From the NCBI GenBank assembly GCA_040877415.1, contig JBBDNV010000102.1:1-64000 (forward strand): a stretch of 64,000 bases of DNA, read 5' to 3'. How positions within the stretch are numbered: position 1 is the stretch's first letter; every line of letters starts with the position of its first letter. A program made the position numbers and the translations under genes. Positions 34,910-44,738 of the stretch are shown piece by piece. Under the pieces are notes generated by a model. The model did no database searches, was not told the DNA's origin, and saw only the letters and a list, made by a program, of their open reading frames with translations. This DNA comes from JBBDNV01 sp040877415. Its GTDB lineage: Bacteria > Planctomycetota > Planctomycetia > Pirellulales > PALSA-1355.

Positions 34910-36187
34910 ATGAAGATCTTGCACATTATCGGACTGGCTCACGGCGGGGCCGGCAAGCACGTGCTGTCCTTAACCGCCGGCTGCGATCCCCGCCGGATTA
35001 AATCGACCGTGGCCATGACGGACTCGAGCCCCATGCGGCCGCAATTTGAACGGTCCGGCGTGCGCGTGTTGCCGCTGGCCTTGGATCATTTTGGCGGGCC
35101 CCGGAAAAACCTCACGGCCTTCTGGCAGTTGGCCGGCATTCTCAAGAGCGAGCAGTTCGACATCATTCAGACTCATACCTCGGTCGCCGGTGCCTTGGGC
35201 CGCATCGCCGCCCGAGCGTATACGCGGGCCCCGGTCGTCCACATGCTGCACGGGTTCGCCGGCCATCCTTATCGCAGCCGGCCGGTTCGCGTCGCGGCCG
35301 GCATCGTCGAGCGCCGGCTCGACCGATTGACCGACTGGTATATCGCCGGATCGCGAGCCATGATCGAGCGCGGCGTCGCGCAGCGAATCTTCACCGCCGA
35401 AAAGGTGGCACTGATCTACAATGCCATCGACCTGGCGCCGTTTCGCGCAGCGGAGTTGATGTCTGGCGCCGAGAACCCGGCACCGCATAACGGACACGGC
35501 AAAGTCCGCGCCGGGCAAGCCGACGTTACGATCGGTTTTCTCGGTCGGCTCGAACAGGCAAAAGGCGTTGCGTACCTGATCCGCGCGGCGTCGATCGTCC
35601 CTCGTCAGAATCCTCGCGTCAAGTTTATCATCGCCGGCGACGGATCGTTGCGGTCCAAGCTTGAGAGTCTTGCGGCGCGGTTGCAGGTCACCGACGCGGT
35701 CGAGTTCGTCGGCTGGAAGCACGACATTGTCAAGTTCCTGAAGCAGATTGACATCATGGCCATGCCGTCACTGTGGGAGGCTTTCGGCCTTTCCGCGGCC
35801 GAGGCCATGGCCCTCGAGAAACCGGTTATCGCTTCGCGGGTCGGGGGATTGCCGGAGGTGGTTGACGACGGCGTGACCGGCATTCTCGTGCCTCCGGCGG
35901 ACCCGGAGGCGCTGGCCCGTGCGATCGTGGAACTGGCCGCCGACCCGGCGCGGCAGCGAGCCATGGGGCGGCGAGGCCGGGCGCGAGTTGAATCGCTCTT
36001 CTCGCTCGACGACATGATCGAACGGCACGAGGAGTTTTACGAGCGCGTCGGCGGTGGCGCGCGAACTAAACCGCGGCACCGCGCACGGCGTCTGCCGGCG
36101 GCCCTCGAGGACTGCTCCAGCTCGATGCGAATGGCCGATTCACGGAAGTTTGATGGAAAGGCTGAACCTGTTGCCAGCGACGAGTAA
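34910..36187 (+). CDS. GT4-family glycosyltransferase
   Basis: 425 residues. MKILHIIGLAHGGAGKHVL gives the N-terminal glycine loop. GFLGRLEQAKGVAYLIRAA, MPSLWEAFGLSAAEAMALEK and GGLPEVVDDGVTGILVPP mark the donor half with the E-x7-E site. The last 60 residues are basic, unconserved-looking and may be disordered. It is separated from the previous gene by 89 bp, the widest gap in the operon, without a clear promoter. Confidence 0.9.
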   Translation: MKILHIIGLAHGGAGKHVLSLTAGCDPRRIKSTVAMTDSSPMRPQFERSGVRVLPLALDHFGGPRKNLTAFWQLAGILKSEQFDIIQTHTSVAGALGRIAARAYTRAPVVHMLHGFAGHPYRSRPVRVAAGIVERRLDRLTDWYIAGSRAMIERGVAQRIFTAEKVALIYNAIDLAPFRAAELMSGAENPAPHNGHGKVRAGQADVTIGFLGRLEQAKGVAYLIRAASIVPRQNPRVKFIIAGDGSLRSKLESLAARLQVTDAVEFVGWKHDIVKFLKQIDIMAMPSLWEAFGLSAAEAMALEKPVIASRVGGLPEVVDDGVTGILVPPADPEALARAIVELAADPARQRAMGRRGRARVESLFSLDDMIERHEEFYERVGGGARTKPRHRARRLPAALEDCSSSMRMADSRKFDGKAEPVASDE

Positions 36188-36289
36188 GAGATGACAACCG
36201 CACGGGAAGCGTACGACCCGGCGGCGTCTTCATAAATGAATTCCGCACCAGCGCAACACCGCGCGGCAAATCAACACGGGAGCTGAATT

Positions 36290-37795
36290 ATGATCCAGCA
36301 CGACGATAAAGCACCGATGACGTTGGATGTGTTTCACGATTTGCTGAACCACAAGCAAGCGATGGTATGGACGTTTAGCTGCGTCATGCTGGTCACCATC
36401 GCGGTGACCTTTCTCAGCCCGAAGAAATACACGTCCGAGGCCAAGCTTTTCGTCCGCCTGGGGCGCGAGAGCATGGCGATGGATCCCACCGCCACGGCCG
36501 CCACGGATCAGGTCGTGATGGTCCAGGAATCACGGGAGTACGAGATCAATTCGGTCTTCGAGCTGTTCAAGAGCCGGGGCGTGTTGGCCAACGTCGTCTC
36601 GGGAGTAGGTCCACAGGTGGTGCTTGGCAAGGCCCGCGGCCCCAAGACCCAGACTGCTAGCGTGCTGGCGACCCTGAACGTGTTCGAGCCGTACAGCATC
36701 GACGACGAGGCGCTTGAGCACCTGGCCAGGCATCTGGACGTCGTGGCCGCGAAAAAGTCGAACATCATCGACATTTCGTACGAGGCCCCGAGTCCCGAGC
36801 TGGCCCGGGACGTCGTCACACGCCTGATCGACCAGGCGCGCGAAGCGCACATCCGCGTCAATCGAACCGACGGCTCTCGCGATTTCTTCGTCGCGCAGAC
36901 GGCGCAGTTGCGCGACAAGGTGGCGCGGCTTGAAGCCGAGCTGCGCGACCGGAAGAACGCCGCGGGCATCGTCAGCCTCTCCGACCAGCGCGCCCTGATG
37001 CTAGAGCAGGTCGCCGAATTGCAGAGCGGATTGCGGAAGACCGAGGCCATGCTGAGCGCGTCGACCGCGGAAATGCAGTCGCACCAAAAGCTGCTTGAGC
37101 AAATTCCCGAGACCATCACCACCGGCGAGACCACCGGCATGCCGCACTCCGCGGTCTCTTCGATGCGCGAACAGCTCTTCGCTGCACAAGTGCAGGAGAA
37201 GGAACTGCTGTCGCGAGTCACCGAGCATCATCCGCGGGCTGTCGCGTCCGGCCGTCAAATCGCGGCGCTTGAAGCCGTGCTCGCCCAGGAGCCGGTCGCG
37301 CCGCAGGTGGCGCTCGGACCGAATCGGGCCCACCAGGAAATCAACCTGGCCTATTTCGAGGACGGGTCGTCGGTGGCCTCGCTGCGGGCGCAGGCCGCGA
37401 CTTTGCGCGAGCAACTGTCGCCCGTCCAGCAGCAGCTAAAGACTTTCAACGACAACGAAGCGGAGTTCTTGCGGCTCCAGCGCGAGATTGACATCGAGGC
37501 CGAGAACTATAAGCGGTATTCAGAAAATCTGGAGCAGGCGCGCATCAACCACGAGCTGGAGATGAAAAACATGTCCAACTTGAACGTGTTGCAGCCCCCC
37601 ACGTTCTCGGTGACTCCGACCAGTCCGCGGCGTCTCTTGAATCTGGCGCTGGGACTGGTCGTGGCGCTGGCTTCGAGCCTGGGCGTCGGCTTGTTCCTGG
37701 AGCAGCGCAAGACCGGCTTCCTGTACGGTCTCGCGCAGCCATCGCGGGAAAGCGTTCCGTTGGAAGCCATGGGCGCCGCGAGCGGCCCGAAATGA
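36290..37795 (+). CDS. Polysaccharide chain-length regulator (Wzz/GumC-like)
   Basis: A coiled-coil inner-membrane protein with two membrane helices (around residues 25-45 and 450-475) and about 380 periplasmic residues. The N-terminal SPKKYTSEAKLFVRLGRES and the C-terminal PTSPRRLLNLALGLVVALA are the family's membrane-proximal motifs, with the Pro-rich signature before the second helix. The central part has long heptad stretches. No tyrosine kinase domain is fused and none is encoded nearby. It controls polymer length with the Wzy-like protein. GGGAG precedes the ATG. Confidence 0.9.
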   Translation: MIQHDDKAPMTLDVFHDLLNHKQAMVWTFSCVMLVTIAVTFLSPKKYTSEAKLFVRLGRESMAMDPTATAATDQVVMVQESREYEINSVFELFKSRGVLANVVSGVGPQVVLGKARGPKTQTASVLATLNVFEPYSIDDEALEHLARHLDVVAAKKSNIIDISYEAPSPELARDVVTRLIDQAREAHIRVNRTDGSRDFFVAQTAQLRDKVARLEAELRDRKNAAGIVSLSDQRALMLEQVAELQSGLRKTEAMLSASTAEMQSHQKLLEQIPETITTGETTGMPHSAVSSMREQLFAAQVQEKELLSRVTEHHPRAVASGRQIAALEAVLAQEPVAPQVALGPNRAHQEINLAYFEDGSSVASLRAQAATLREQLSPVQQQLKTFNDNEAEFLRLQREIDIEAENYKRYSENLEQARINHELEMKNMSNLNVLQPPTFSVTPTSPRRLLNLALGLVVALASSLGVGLFLEQRKTGFLYGLAQPSRESVPLEAMGAASGPK

Positions 37796-37918
37796 GCGAC
37801 GGGTGCTTGATCCGATCGCCACGAGGTCGTGCGAGCGCAATGAAGCAAAAGTTGGGGACGCGTCACGGGCGGTTTGCGAGACGCCACGTGTCCGCGTCCC
37901 CGTATGGGAACAACCGCA

Positions 37919-40900
37919 ATGTGGCAGCGAAAGCAAGCAGCGCAAGGCCGCCGAAAAACTCGCTCAGTTCCGAAGTATCATCGCGCTCGGCGGGCGCGGA
38001 TTGAAGAGCTCGAGACGCGCCTGGCCTTGCACGGCCCAGTGGACCACCAAGACGAATCTGGCCACCACGACGAGCCTGAACATCACGATGAAACGGAACA
38101 TCCCAACGAGGCATCGGAAGGGGTGCACCTGGAGGGCTGGCTCGCGCACCTGCTCTACGACGGCGACGCGTTGGAGGCCTCCGCCGCCAATCCCCCTAAT
38201 CCCGGGCTGATCGGGGGGCCCGGCGCGCCCAACGCGCCGCTTTCCGAAACCGGCCAGTGGGATCCGCTGCAGAACTGGCCCATCGAATACATCAATGCCC
38301 TGATGTTACCGACGGGGAAAGTTCTGGGATACGACCGCACCTTGAACTTGCGGTTGTGGGATCCGGTGACCAATACGTTCACGTCGCCGGCCGATCCCGG
38401 TTACAACATCTTCTGCACGGGTACGGCGCTGTTGGCCGATGGCACCGTGCTGGTGACCGGCGGGGCCGTGGTCGACACATTCGGCCTGCCATTTGCGTCG
38501 ATTTACGATCCCTTCAACGACTCGTGGACGCAGCTATCGAACTTCAACGCGGGCCGCTGGTACCCTTCATCCACGACGCTGTCCAACGGCGACGTGTTGG
38601 TTCTCTCGGGAGACACCAACGGCAGCATTACCAACCCGTTGCCGCAGGTTTACGAGGCGGCCACCGGAACGTGGCGCGACCTGACAACGGCCGAGCAATA
38701 CGTGTCGTTCTATCCGCGCACGTTCTCGGCGCCCAACGGCGCCGCGTTCGTCGCCGGGCCCGACCCTTTGTCGCAATACCTGGACGTTAACGGAACGGGT
38801 CAGTGGATTCCCGTGGCCTACCGCATCCACCCTTACCGGGACGTCGGTTCGGCCGTGATGTACGCACCCGGCAAGATTTTGTACGTAGGGGGCGGCGGGC
38901 CCGCGACCGACACCGCCGAAGCGATCGACCTGAACGAGCCGGATCCGGCGTGGCGGCTGGTTGCCGACATGGAGTTTGCTCGCCGCAACCTCAACGCCAC
39001 GCTGCTTCCTGACGGCGAGGTGCTGGTGATCGGGGGCAACACCGGTTCGAGCCTGTACGACGGCGATGCGATCCTGGCTGCCGAAATCTGGAACCCCGTC
39101 ACCGAGACCTTCCGCACGGTCGCCAGCATGGACGACATCCGCTGGTATCATTCGTCCGCTCTGCTGTTGCCTGACGGGCGAGTCCTGTCGACCGGCGGCG
39201 ATCTGCACCTTACGGGGCAGACCTATTCACCGCCCTATCTGTTCCAGGGTCCTCGGCCGACGATTTCGTCGGCTCCCGAAACGGTGCGGCATGGCGACAC
39301 CTTCTTCGTCGGCACGCCCGATGCGGCCGAGATTACCAAGGTGCGTTGGATTCGGCTCGGCACGGCGACCCACGCGCAAGACTGGGATCAGTACATGCAG
39401 GAGGCGACATTTTCGCTGGCCGCGGGCGGACTCGACGTCACCTCGCCGCCTTCGCCAAACACGGCGCCGCCGGGCTATTACATGCTGTTCGTGGTCAAGG
39501 GCGAAGTGCCGTCAGTCGCCAAGATCATCAAGGTCGGGCCGACGTTGAGCGGAGTATCGATCGAGGACAGTTCCGTGTTGGAAGGCCCTGCCGCCAGCAC
39601 CCGGGACATGGTGTTCACGGTGAGCCTGGAACTGGCGAGCGCCGAAACCGTGACCGTGGCTTATGCGACGGCCAACGGCGCGGCCCTGGCCGGTCAGGAT
39701 TTCGTGGCGCAATCGGGAACCGTGACGTTCGCGCCCCTGCAGAAGACTCAGACCATCACGGTGTCGATCACCGGCGACGGCGCCGTCGAGGACACGGAAG
39801 CGTTTGCTGTCAACTTGTCGGCTCCGGTGGGAACGGTATTGTTTGACGCGGAAGCCGAGGGATTGATCCGCGACTTCGGCTCGCTCCCGCTTTTGCAAAT
39901 CGAGGACACCGAGCTCGTCGAGGGCGACAGCGGCACGACGGACGCGACGTTCACAGTCACCCTCTCGGAGGCACCGACCACAACCCCCGTGACGGTTGCC
40001 TATACGACGGTGGATGGAACCGCCCTCGACGGACAGAGCTACGTCTCCCGGAACGGCACGTTGACGTTCAACCCCGGCGTCACGGTCCAGAACATCGTCG
40101 TTGGGGTGATCGGCGACACGATGGACGAGATGAACAACACATTTCTGCTTAGGCTTTCGGATCCCGTGGGAGCGACGCTCGATATCTCCGAAGCCCAATG
40201 CTTGATCTACAACAGCGACGATCCTCCAACCGCCAATTTCATGGGCGACGTGTTGGTCGCGGAGCCGGCGACGGGCTCCGCGACGCTCACGTTGACCGTC
40301 ACGTTATCGGCGCCGAGCGGCAGGGAAGTTGTCGTTCACTGGGCGACCGCGGCGAATGGAAACGCCGTCCCTGGGACGAATTTTGTCGAGCAAGTCGGCA
40401 AGCTGATTTTCGCGCCCGGCTCCACGACGGAGACCTTCACCGTCACGATCCTCGATGATGGCGTGAAGACGTTTGAGCGGTGGTTGTCCGTCCTGATGCA
40501 AAGTGAGCTGATCAACGCCAATTACGGCAATCGCTATACACGCGCCACGATCCTGGACACGGACGGCCTGCCGGCTATTTCGCTCTCCAGGGCGTCGACC
40601 GTCGAAGGCGCGGCGGGCACGACCGGGGTCGTTTTCACGGCCACGCTTACCGCTGACATGCCCCAGGATGTGACCGTCGCCTACGCGACGTCGGCCGGAA
40701 CGGCAACCGCCGACGTCGACTATACGGAAACTTTCGGCACGATCACTTTCGCGCCTGGCACGCTGACCAGGCCAATCACGGTGCTCGCCCAAGGCGACGC
40801 GGCAGCCGAGTCGAACGAGACTTTCAACCTCGTGTTGAGCAATCCCGTGAACGCCACTCTGGCCGGGGGCAAGTCGGTGGGCACGATCATCGACGACGAC

Positions 40901-43900
40901 GGCGCGCCCGTGCCGGCGGCGCCGACCAACCTGGCGGCAGTTGCCGGTTTTGGCTCGGTAGCTCTCACATGGCAGGCCTCCGCCGGAGCGACCAGTTACC
41001 GAGTCTATCGTGGGACCAGCAGCAACGGCGAAGGGACGACGCCCGTGGCAACAGGAGTTGTCGGGACCCAGTTCGTGGACCAGGGTTTGGTCAACGGCTC
41101 GACTTATTACTATTGGGTCACCCCGGTCGCCGGCCCGTTTGAGGGCTCGGCCTCCGCGGAAGTGGCGATCACGCCGACGTCGTACGACTTTTCCGCTGGT
41201 TTTTCCGGGAGAAGCCTGGACCCGACCGTGCAGAACGCCGAGGGCAGCGGGGCAGTTCTCAGCCTGAATGGGCTCAACGTCCATAACGTAAGGCTCTTCG
41301 GAGCCACATTGCAGTTAACCGACGGCGGCACCAATCAGACGGACAGCGTCTTTACGCGAAACCGCGTGGACGTAACTCGCTTCACCACGCATTTCAATTT
41401 CCAGCAGCTTCCGAGCCACGGTTACGTCGATCCCCTGGCCGACGGCATGACCTTCACGATTCAGGGCGTCGGGCCGACGGCCACGGGCGGCCCGGGTGGC
41501 GGTTTGGGCTATGCGTCCATAGACAACAGCGTGGCCGTGAAGTTCGACTTGTTCGACAACTCGGGGGAAGGCGCGAACTCCACCGGCTTGTTCACGAGCG
41601 GCAACCCGCCCGAGGCCCTCAACTCGATCGATCTGACGGGAACCGGGATCGATCTGCACAGCGGGCACGAATTCGCCGTCAGCATGACGTACGACGGCAC
41701 CACGCTCGAAGTGACGATCACCGACACCGTGACGCTGGCCGCCGCCACGCAGTCGTACACGGTCGACATACCGGCCATCGTCGGCGGCAACGCCGCTTAT
41801 GTGGGCTTCACGGGCGGAACCGGCGGCCTGACGGCTGTTCAAAAGATCAATAGCTGGATCTTCACGCCGGCGCCGGCGGCCCCCACGAATCTGCAGGTGA
41901 CCGCCGCGTCCGCGGTGCAGGTCAATCTGAGCTGGACCAATGTCGATCCCAATGCCAGCGGAGTGATCATCGAGCGCAAGACCGGCCCGGGAGGAACTTA
42001 CCTGCAAATAGGCATGACCGCCTTCCCGACCGCCAACACGTTCACCGACCCGACGGTCGCGGCGGAGACGACGTATTTCTATCGCGTGCGGGCCGTTAAC
42101 GGAGACAGCACGTCGGAGCACTCCAACGAAATCGACGTCACGACGCCTGCGCCTTTCATGCCGGCGATCAACTTCCCCAACGGTTTCGCCGGGGCGGAGG
42201 GCGAGTTCAGCTTTAACGGGCCGTCGGCCGCCATTGTCGGCACGANNNNNNNNNNNNNNNNNNNNNNNNNNNNNNNNNNNNNNNNNNNNNNNNNNNNNNN
42301 NNNNNNNNNNNNNNNNNNNNNNNNNNNNNNNNNNNNNNNNNNNNNAATAGGCATGACCGCCTTGCCGACCGCCAACACGTTCACCGACCCGACGGTTGCA
42401 CCGGAGACGACGTATTATTATCGCGTGCGTGCCTTTGACGGAGGCGCTACGTCAGAGTACTCCAACGAAATCGAGGTCGCGACGCCCGCGCCCCCCGCAC
42501 CGGCAATCAACTTCCCCAACGGTTTCGCCGGGGCAGCCGGCGAGTTCAGCTTCAACGGGCCGTCGGCCGCCATTGTCGGCACGAGCTTGCAATTGACCGA
42601 CGGCGGAATGACCCAGGCGGCCAGCGTCTTCGCGCTCGCGCCGGTGAGCGTAGCCGCGTTCGCGACCCAGTTCGATTTCCTGCTTCTTTCCGGCACCGCT
42701 TTCACGGCCGACGGCATCACGTTCACGATTCAGAACGCCGGGCTGGCCGCCTTAGGCGCCCCGGGGGGCGGTTTGGGCTATGCCGGCATCGGCGCCAGCG
42801 TGGCCGTGAAGTTCGACTTGTACGACAACACGGGCGAAGGTCCCAATTCGACCGGCCTGCAGCGTAATGGCTCGCCGGTCAGCGTGGTCGGCCTGAACGG
42901 CACCGGCATCGATCTGCACAGCGGCCACGTGTTCTCCGTCAACCTGGTTTACGACGGCAGCACGCTCGGAGTCACAATTTCCGACACCGTGACGTTGGCC
43001 GCCGCCACGCAGTCGTACACCATCGACATCCCGGCCGTCGTGGGCGGCGACACGGCCTACGTCGGATTCACCGGCGCGACCGGCGGACTGACCGCCATCC
43101 AAAGAGTGCTGAATTGGACCTACAGCGAAGACGTGGTCGTGCCGCCCGTGATGGCTCCGACAAACTTGCAAGTTACCTCAGTCATGGGCACAGAAGTCGA
43201 ACTGAGCTGGATCAACGTCGATCCCAACGCCGCCGCGGTGATCATCGAGCGCAAAACCGGCCCGGCCGGAACGTACGTGCAAATTGGCGCGACTGTTTCT
43301 GGGACCGCCAATACATTTATCGACGGGACCGTTGCGCCGCAGACGACTTACGACTATCGCGTGCTGGCCATTGGCGGCGGCAGCGCGTCGGAGTACTCCA
43401 ACGAAATCAACGTCACGACGCCCGCGGCTTCGACGCCGGCGATCAACTTTCCCAACGGTTTCGCCGGGGCGGCCAGCGGGTTCCGCTTTAACGGGCCAGC
43501 GGCCTCGATCGTCAGCACCAGCTTGCAATTGACCGACGGTGGCATGGGCGAGGCCGCCAGCATCTTCGCGTTGGCGCCGGTAAGCGTAGCCGCCTTCGCG
43601 ACTCAATTCGATTTCCAGCTTCTGTCCGGCACCGCCGTCTCGGCAGACGGCATTACGTTCACGATTCAGAACGCCGGGCTGGCGGCCTTGGGTACCGCCG
43701 GGGGCGGTTTGGGCTATGTCGGCATCGGCACCAGCGTAGCCGTGAAATTCGACTTGTACGACAACACGGGCGAAGGTCCCAACTCGACCGGACTGTACCT
43801 CAATGGAGCCGGCGTGGTCGATTCGATGAGCCTGGCCGGCACCGGCATCGATCTGCACAGCGGCCACGTATTCAGCGTGAGCATGGCTTACGACGGCAGC

Positions 43901-44353
43901 ACGCTGGATGTGACCATTATCGACACCGTGACGTTGGCCACGGCCATGCAGTCGTACATGGTTGACATCCCGGCCATTGTCGGCGGCGACACGGCCTACG
44001 TCGGATTCACCGGCGCGACCGGCGGATTGACCGCCATCCAAAGAGTGCTGAATTGGACCTACGACGAATCAACCGCAGGACCGCCGGCATCATCGATCCC
44101 GATCTCGGTCGCATATTCGACGGCGATGGCGGTCGCAAAGCCGATTGCCGCGTCTGCATTCGCGCCGTTATTCATCCTTTCGGCGCCGGCGGACACGGTC
44201 GTCACGTCGAACGCGGCCACGTCGCTGGTTCCGACGGAATCGACGACCCGCGGCGAGAGCCATGCCGGCGAGCCCGTCTTGCCCATCCTACAAGAGCCAA
44301 ACTCACGCCGTCGAACGTCCAAGAAGCTGAATGATGAATCCACGGATCACTGA
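37919..44353 (+). CDS. Giant secreted protein: galactose-oxidase-like (AA5) domain plus Calx-beta, FN3 and L-type lectin repeats
   Basis: Starting from the Met at 37919 (the frame opens at a TTG at 37874), the protein begins with a basic stretch and the planctomycete-type motif RIEELETRLAL. A His/Glu-rich stretch follows, then a kelch-type propeller with an early-set domain. Copper-radical-oxidase ligands all appear: Cys166 (IFCTG), Tyr215 (RWYPSS), Tyr410-His411 (WYHSS) and His485 (GTATHAQDW). The propeller ends in PPGYYMLFVVKGEVPSVA as in galactose oxidase. Then come four Calx-beta modules (39550-40905), an FN3 domain, and at least four L-type lectin modules alternating with FN3. It directly follows the polysaccharide genes, so an oxidase acting on the exported glycan is a fair inference. 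A 100-N gap interrupts the gene, so the real length is unknown. Confidence 0.85.
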   Translation: MWQRKQAAQGRRKTRSVPKYHRARRARIEELETRLALHGPVDHQDESGHHDEPEHHDETEHPNEASEGVHLEGWLAHLLYDGDALEASAANPPNPGLIGGPGAPNAPLSETGQWDPLQNWPIEYINALMLPTGKVLGYDRTLNLRLWDPVTNTFTSPADPGYNIFCTGTALLADGTVLVTGGAVVDTFGLPFASIYDPFNDSWTQLSNFNAGRWYPSSTTLSNGDVLVLSGDTNGSITNPLPQVYEAATGTWRDLTTAEQYVSFYPRTFSAPNGAAFVAGPDPLSQYLDVNGTGQWIPVAYRIHPYRDVGSAVMYAPGKILYVGGGGPATDTAEAIDLNEPDPAWRLVADMEFARRNLNATLLPDGEVLVIGGNTGSSLYDGDAILAAEIWNPVTETFRTVASMDDIRWYHSSALLLPDGRVLSTGGDLHLTGQTYSPPYLFQGPRPTISSAPETVRHGDTFFVGTPDAAEITKVRWIRLGTATHAQDWDQYMQEATFSLAAGGLDVTSPPSPNTAPPGYYMLFVVKGEVPSVAKIIKVGPTLSGVSIEDSSVLEGPAASTRDMVFTVSLELASAETVTVAYATANGAALAGQDFVAQSGTVTFAPLQKTQTITVSITGDGAVEDTEAFAVNLSAPVGTVLFDAEAEGLIRDFGSLPLLQIEDTELVEGDSGTTDATFTVTLSEAPTTTPVTVAYTTVDGTALDGQSYVSRNGTLTFNPGVTVQNIVVGVIGDTMDEMNNTFLLRLSDPVGATLDISEAQCLIYNSDDPPTANFMGDVLVAEPATGSATLTLTVTLSAPSGREVVVHWATAANGNAVPGTNFVEQVGKLIFAPGSTTETFTVTILDDGVKTFERWLSVLMQSELINANYGNRYTRATILDTDGLPAISLSRASTVEGAAGTTGVVFTATLTADMPQDVTVAYATSAGTATADVDYTETFGTITFAPGTLTRPITVLAQGDAAAESNETFNLVLSNPVNATLAGGKSVGTIIDDDGAPVPAAPTNLAAVAGFGSVALTWQASAGATSYRVYRGTSSNGEGTTPVATGVVGTQFVDQGLVNGSTYYYWVTPVAGPFEGSASAEVAITPTSYDFSAGFSGRSLDPTVQNAEGSGAVLSLNGLNVHNVRLFGATLQLTDGGTNQTDSVFTRNRVDVTRFTTHFNFQQLPSHGYVDPLADGMTFTIQGVGPTATGGPGGGLGYASIDNSVAVKFDLFDNSGEGANSTGLFTSGNPPEALNSIDLTGTGIDLHSGHEFAVSMTYDGTTLEVTITDTVTLAAATQSYTVDIPAIVGGNAAYVGFTGGTGGLTAVQKINSWIFTPAPAAPTNLQVTAASAVQVNLSWTNVDPNASGVIIERKTGPGGTYLQIGMTAFPTANTFTDPTVAAETTYFYRVRAVNGDSTSEHSNEIDVTTPAPFMPAINFPNGFAGAEGEFSFNGPSAAIVGTXXXXXXXXXXXXXXXXXXXXXXXXXXXXXXXXXXIGMTALPTANTFTDPTVAPETTYYYRVRAFDGGATSEYSNEIEVATPAPPAPAINFPNGFAGAAGEFSFNGPSAAIVGTSLQLTDGGMTQAASVFALAPVSVAAFATQFDFLLLSGTAFTADGITFTIQNAGLAALGAPGGGLGYAGIGASVAVKFDLYDNTGEGPNSTGLQRNGSPVSVVGLNGTGIDLHSGHVFSVNLVYDGSTLGVTISDTVTLAAATQSYTIDIPAVVGGDTAYVGFTGATGGLTAIQRVLNWTYSEDVVVPPVMAPTNLQVTSVMGTEVELSWINVDPNAAAVIIERKTGPAGTYVQIGATVSGTANTFIDGTVAPQTTYDYRVLAIGGGSASEYSNEINVTTPAASTPAINFPNGFAGAASGFRFNGPAASIVSTSLQLTDGGMGEAASIFALAPVSVAAFATQFDFQLLSGTAVSADGITFTIQNAGLAALGTAGGGLGYVGIGTSVAVKFDLYDNTGEGPNSTGLYLNGAGVVDSMSLAGTGIDLHSGHVFSVSMAYDGSTLDVTIIDTVTLATAMQSYMVDIPAIVGGDTAYVGFTGATGGLTAIQRVLNWTYDESTAGPPASSIPISVAYSTAMAVAKPIAASAFAPLFILSAPADTVVTSNAATSLVPTESTTRGESHAGEPVLPILQEPNSRRRTSKKLNDESTDH
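41186..44065 (+). repeat. Tandem L-type lectin / FN3 modules inside the giant protein
   Basis: About 200-residue lectin units (TLQLTDGG or SLQLTDGG start, AVKFDLYDNTGEGPNSTGL centre, GGxTAYVGFTGATGGLTA end) recur with about 90-residue FN3 linkers (PTNLQVT ... ERKTGPGGTY). Units at 42510-43125 and 43440-44065 are near-identical over long stretches at the DNA level, which suggests recent duplication. One further unit is cut by the assembly gap. Confidence 0.85.
42246..42345. other. Assembly gap of 100 Ns
   Basis: Exactly 100 Ns, a placeholder size. The left flank ends early in a lectin module and the right flank resumes late in an FN3 module. By comparison with the next unit the missing DNA should be near 690 bp or more. 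Confidence 0.95.
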
Positions 44354-44550
44354 TGACGACCACGGTCTGGTTTCCCTTTTCAGGGGCTCTCAGGCTGACA
44401 ACGGGCCAATCACTGGCTGGCAAGTCCTTCGGCAACGTCGTTCAGAGCGGTTCCAAGATGGGCCCACAGTCGCACGAGAGAGTTTTTTTGACACCGGAAG
44501 TTTAAGCGTAAGCCCTTGCCATTCGGACGGTTCTGCGGCCGGCCGGACTG
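44354..44550. other. Short gene-free stretch before the recombinase remnant
   Basis: No frame with recognisable protein. It may include more of the decayed recombinase, beyond recognition. Confidence 0.4.
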
Positions 44551-44709
44551 TGTCTTAGGCTGGGGCACGCTCAGATCAGCTTGACGCTCGACACCTATTC
44601 GCACGTGCTGCCGTCGATGGAGAAGGACGCCGCGGGCGGGCTCGATTTGATGCTCGTTGCGACGCCGGCCGGCAAACATGGCGGCAACATGGCAGTAAAA
44701 TCGGGGTGA
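44551..44709 (+). pseudogene. C-terminal remnant of a tyrosine recombinase (phage-type integrase)
   Basis: The reading LRLGHAQISLTLDTYSHVLPS is the final part of an integrase catalytic domain, holding the LGH histidine and the nucleophile Tyr of TYSHV, and it ends in a proper stop at 44707-44709. Everything upstream (the catalytic Arg and the HxxR box) is missing, so it is dead. It lies 30 bp from a tRNA-Ser 3' fragment, the usual neighbour of an integrase end. Confidence 0.75.
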
Positions 44710-44738
44710 CGGCTTTTCTCGAATCGTCGTAAGTCAAG

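Noticed and set aside
43178..44041. Long minus-strand frames in the lectin repeats
   Set aside because: They recur with the repeats because the DNA repeats; they carry no protein features.
41186..44065. CRISPR array or other short regularly spaced repeats
   Set aside because: The repetition is of protein-coding modules of 600-900 bp; no short direct repeats with uniform spacers were seen anywhere in the window.
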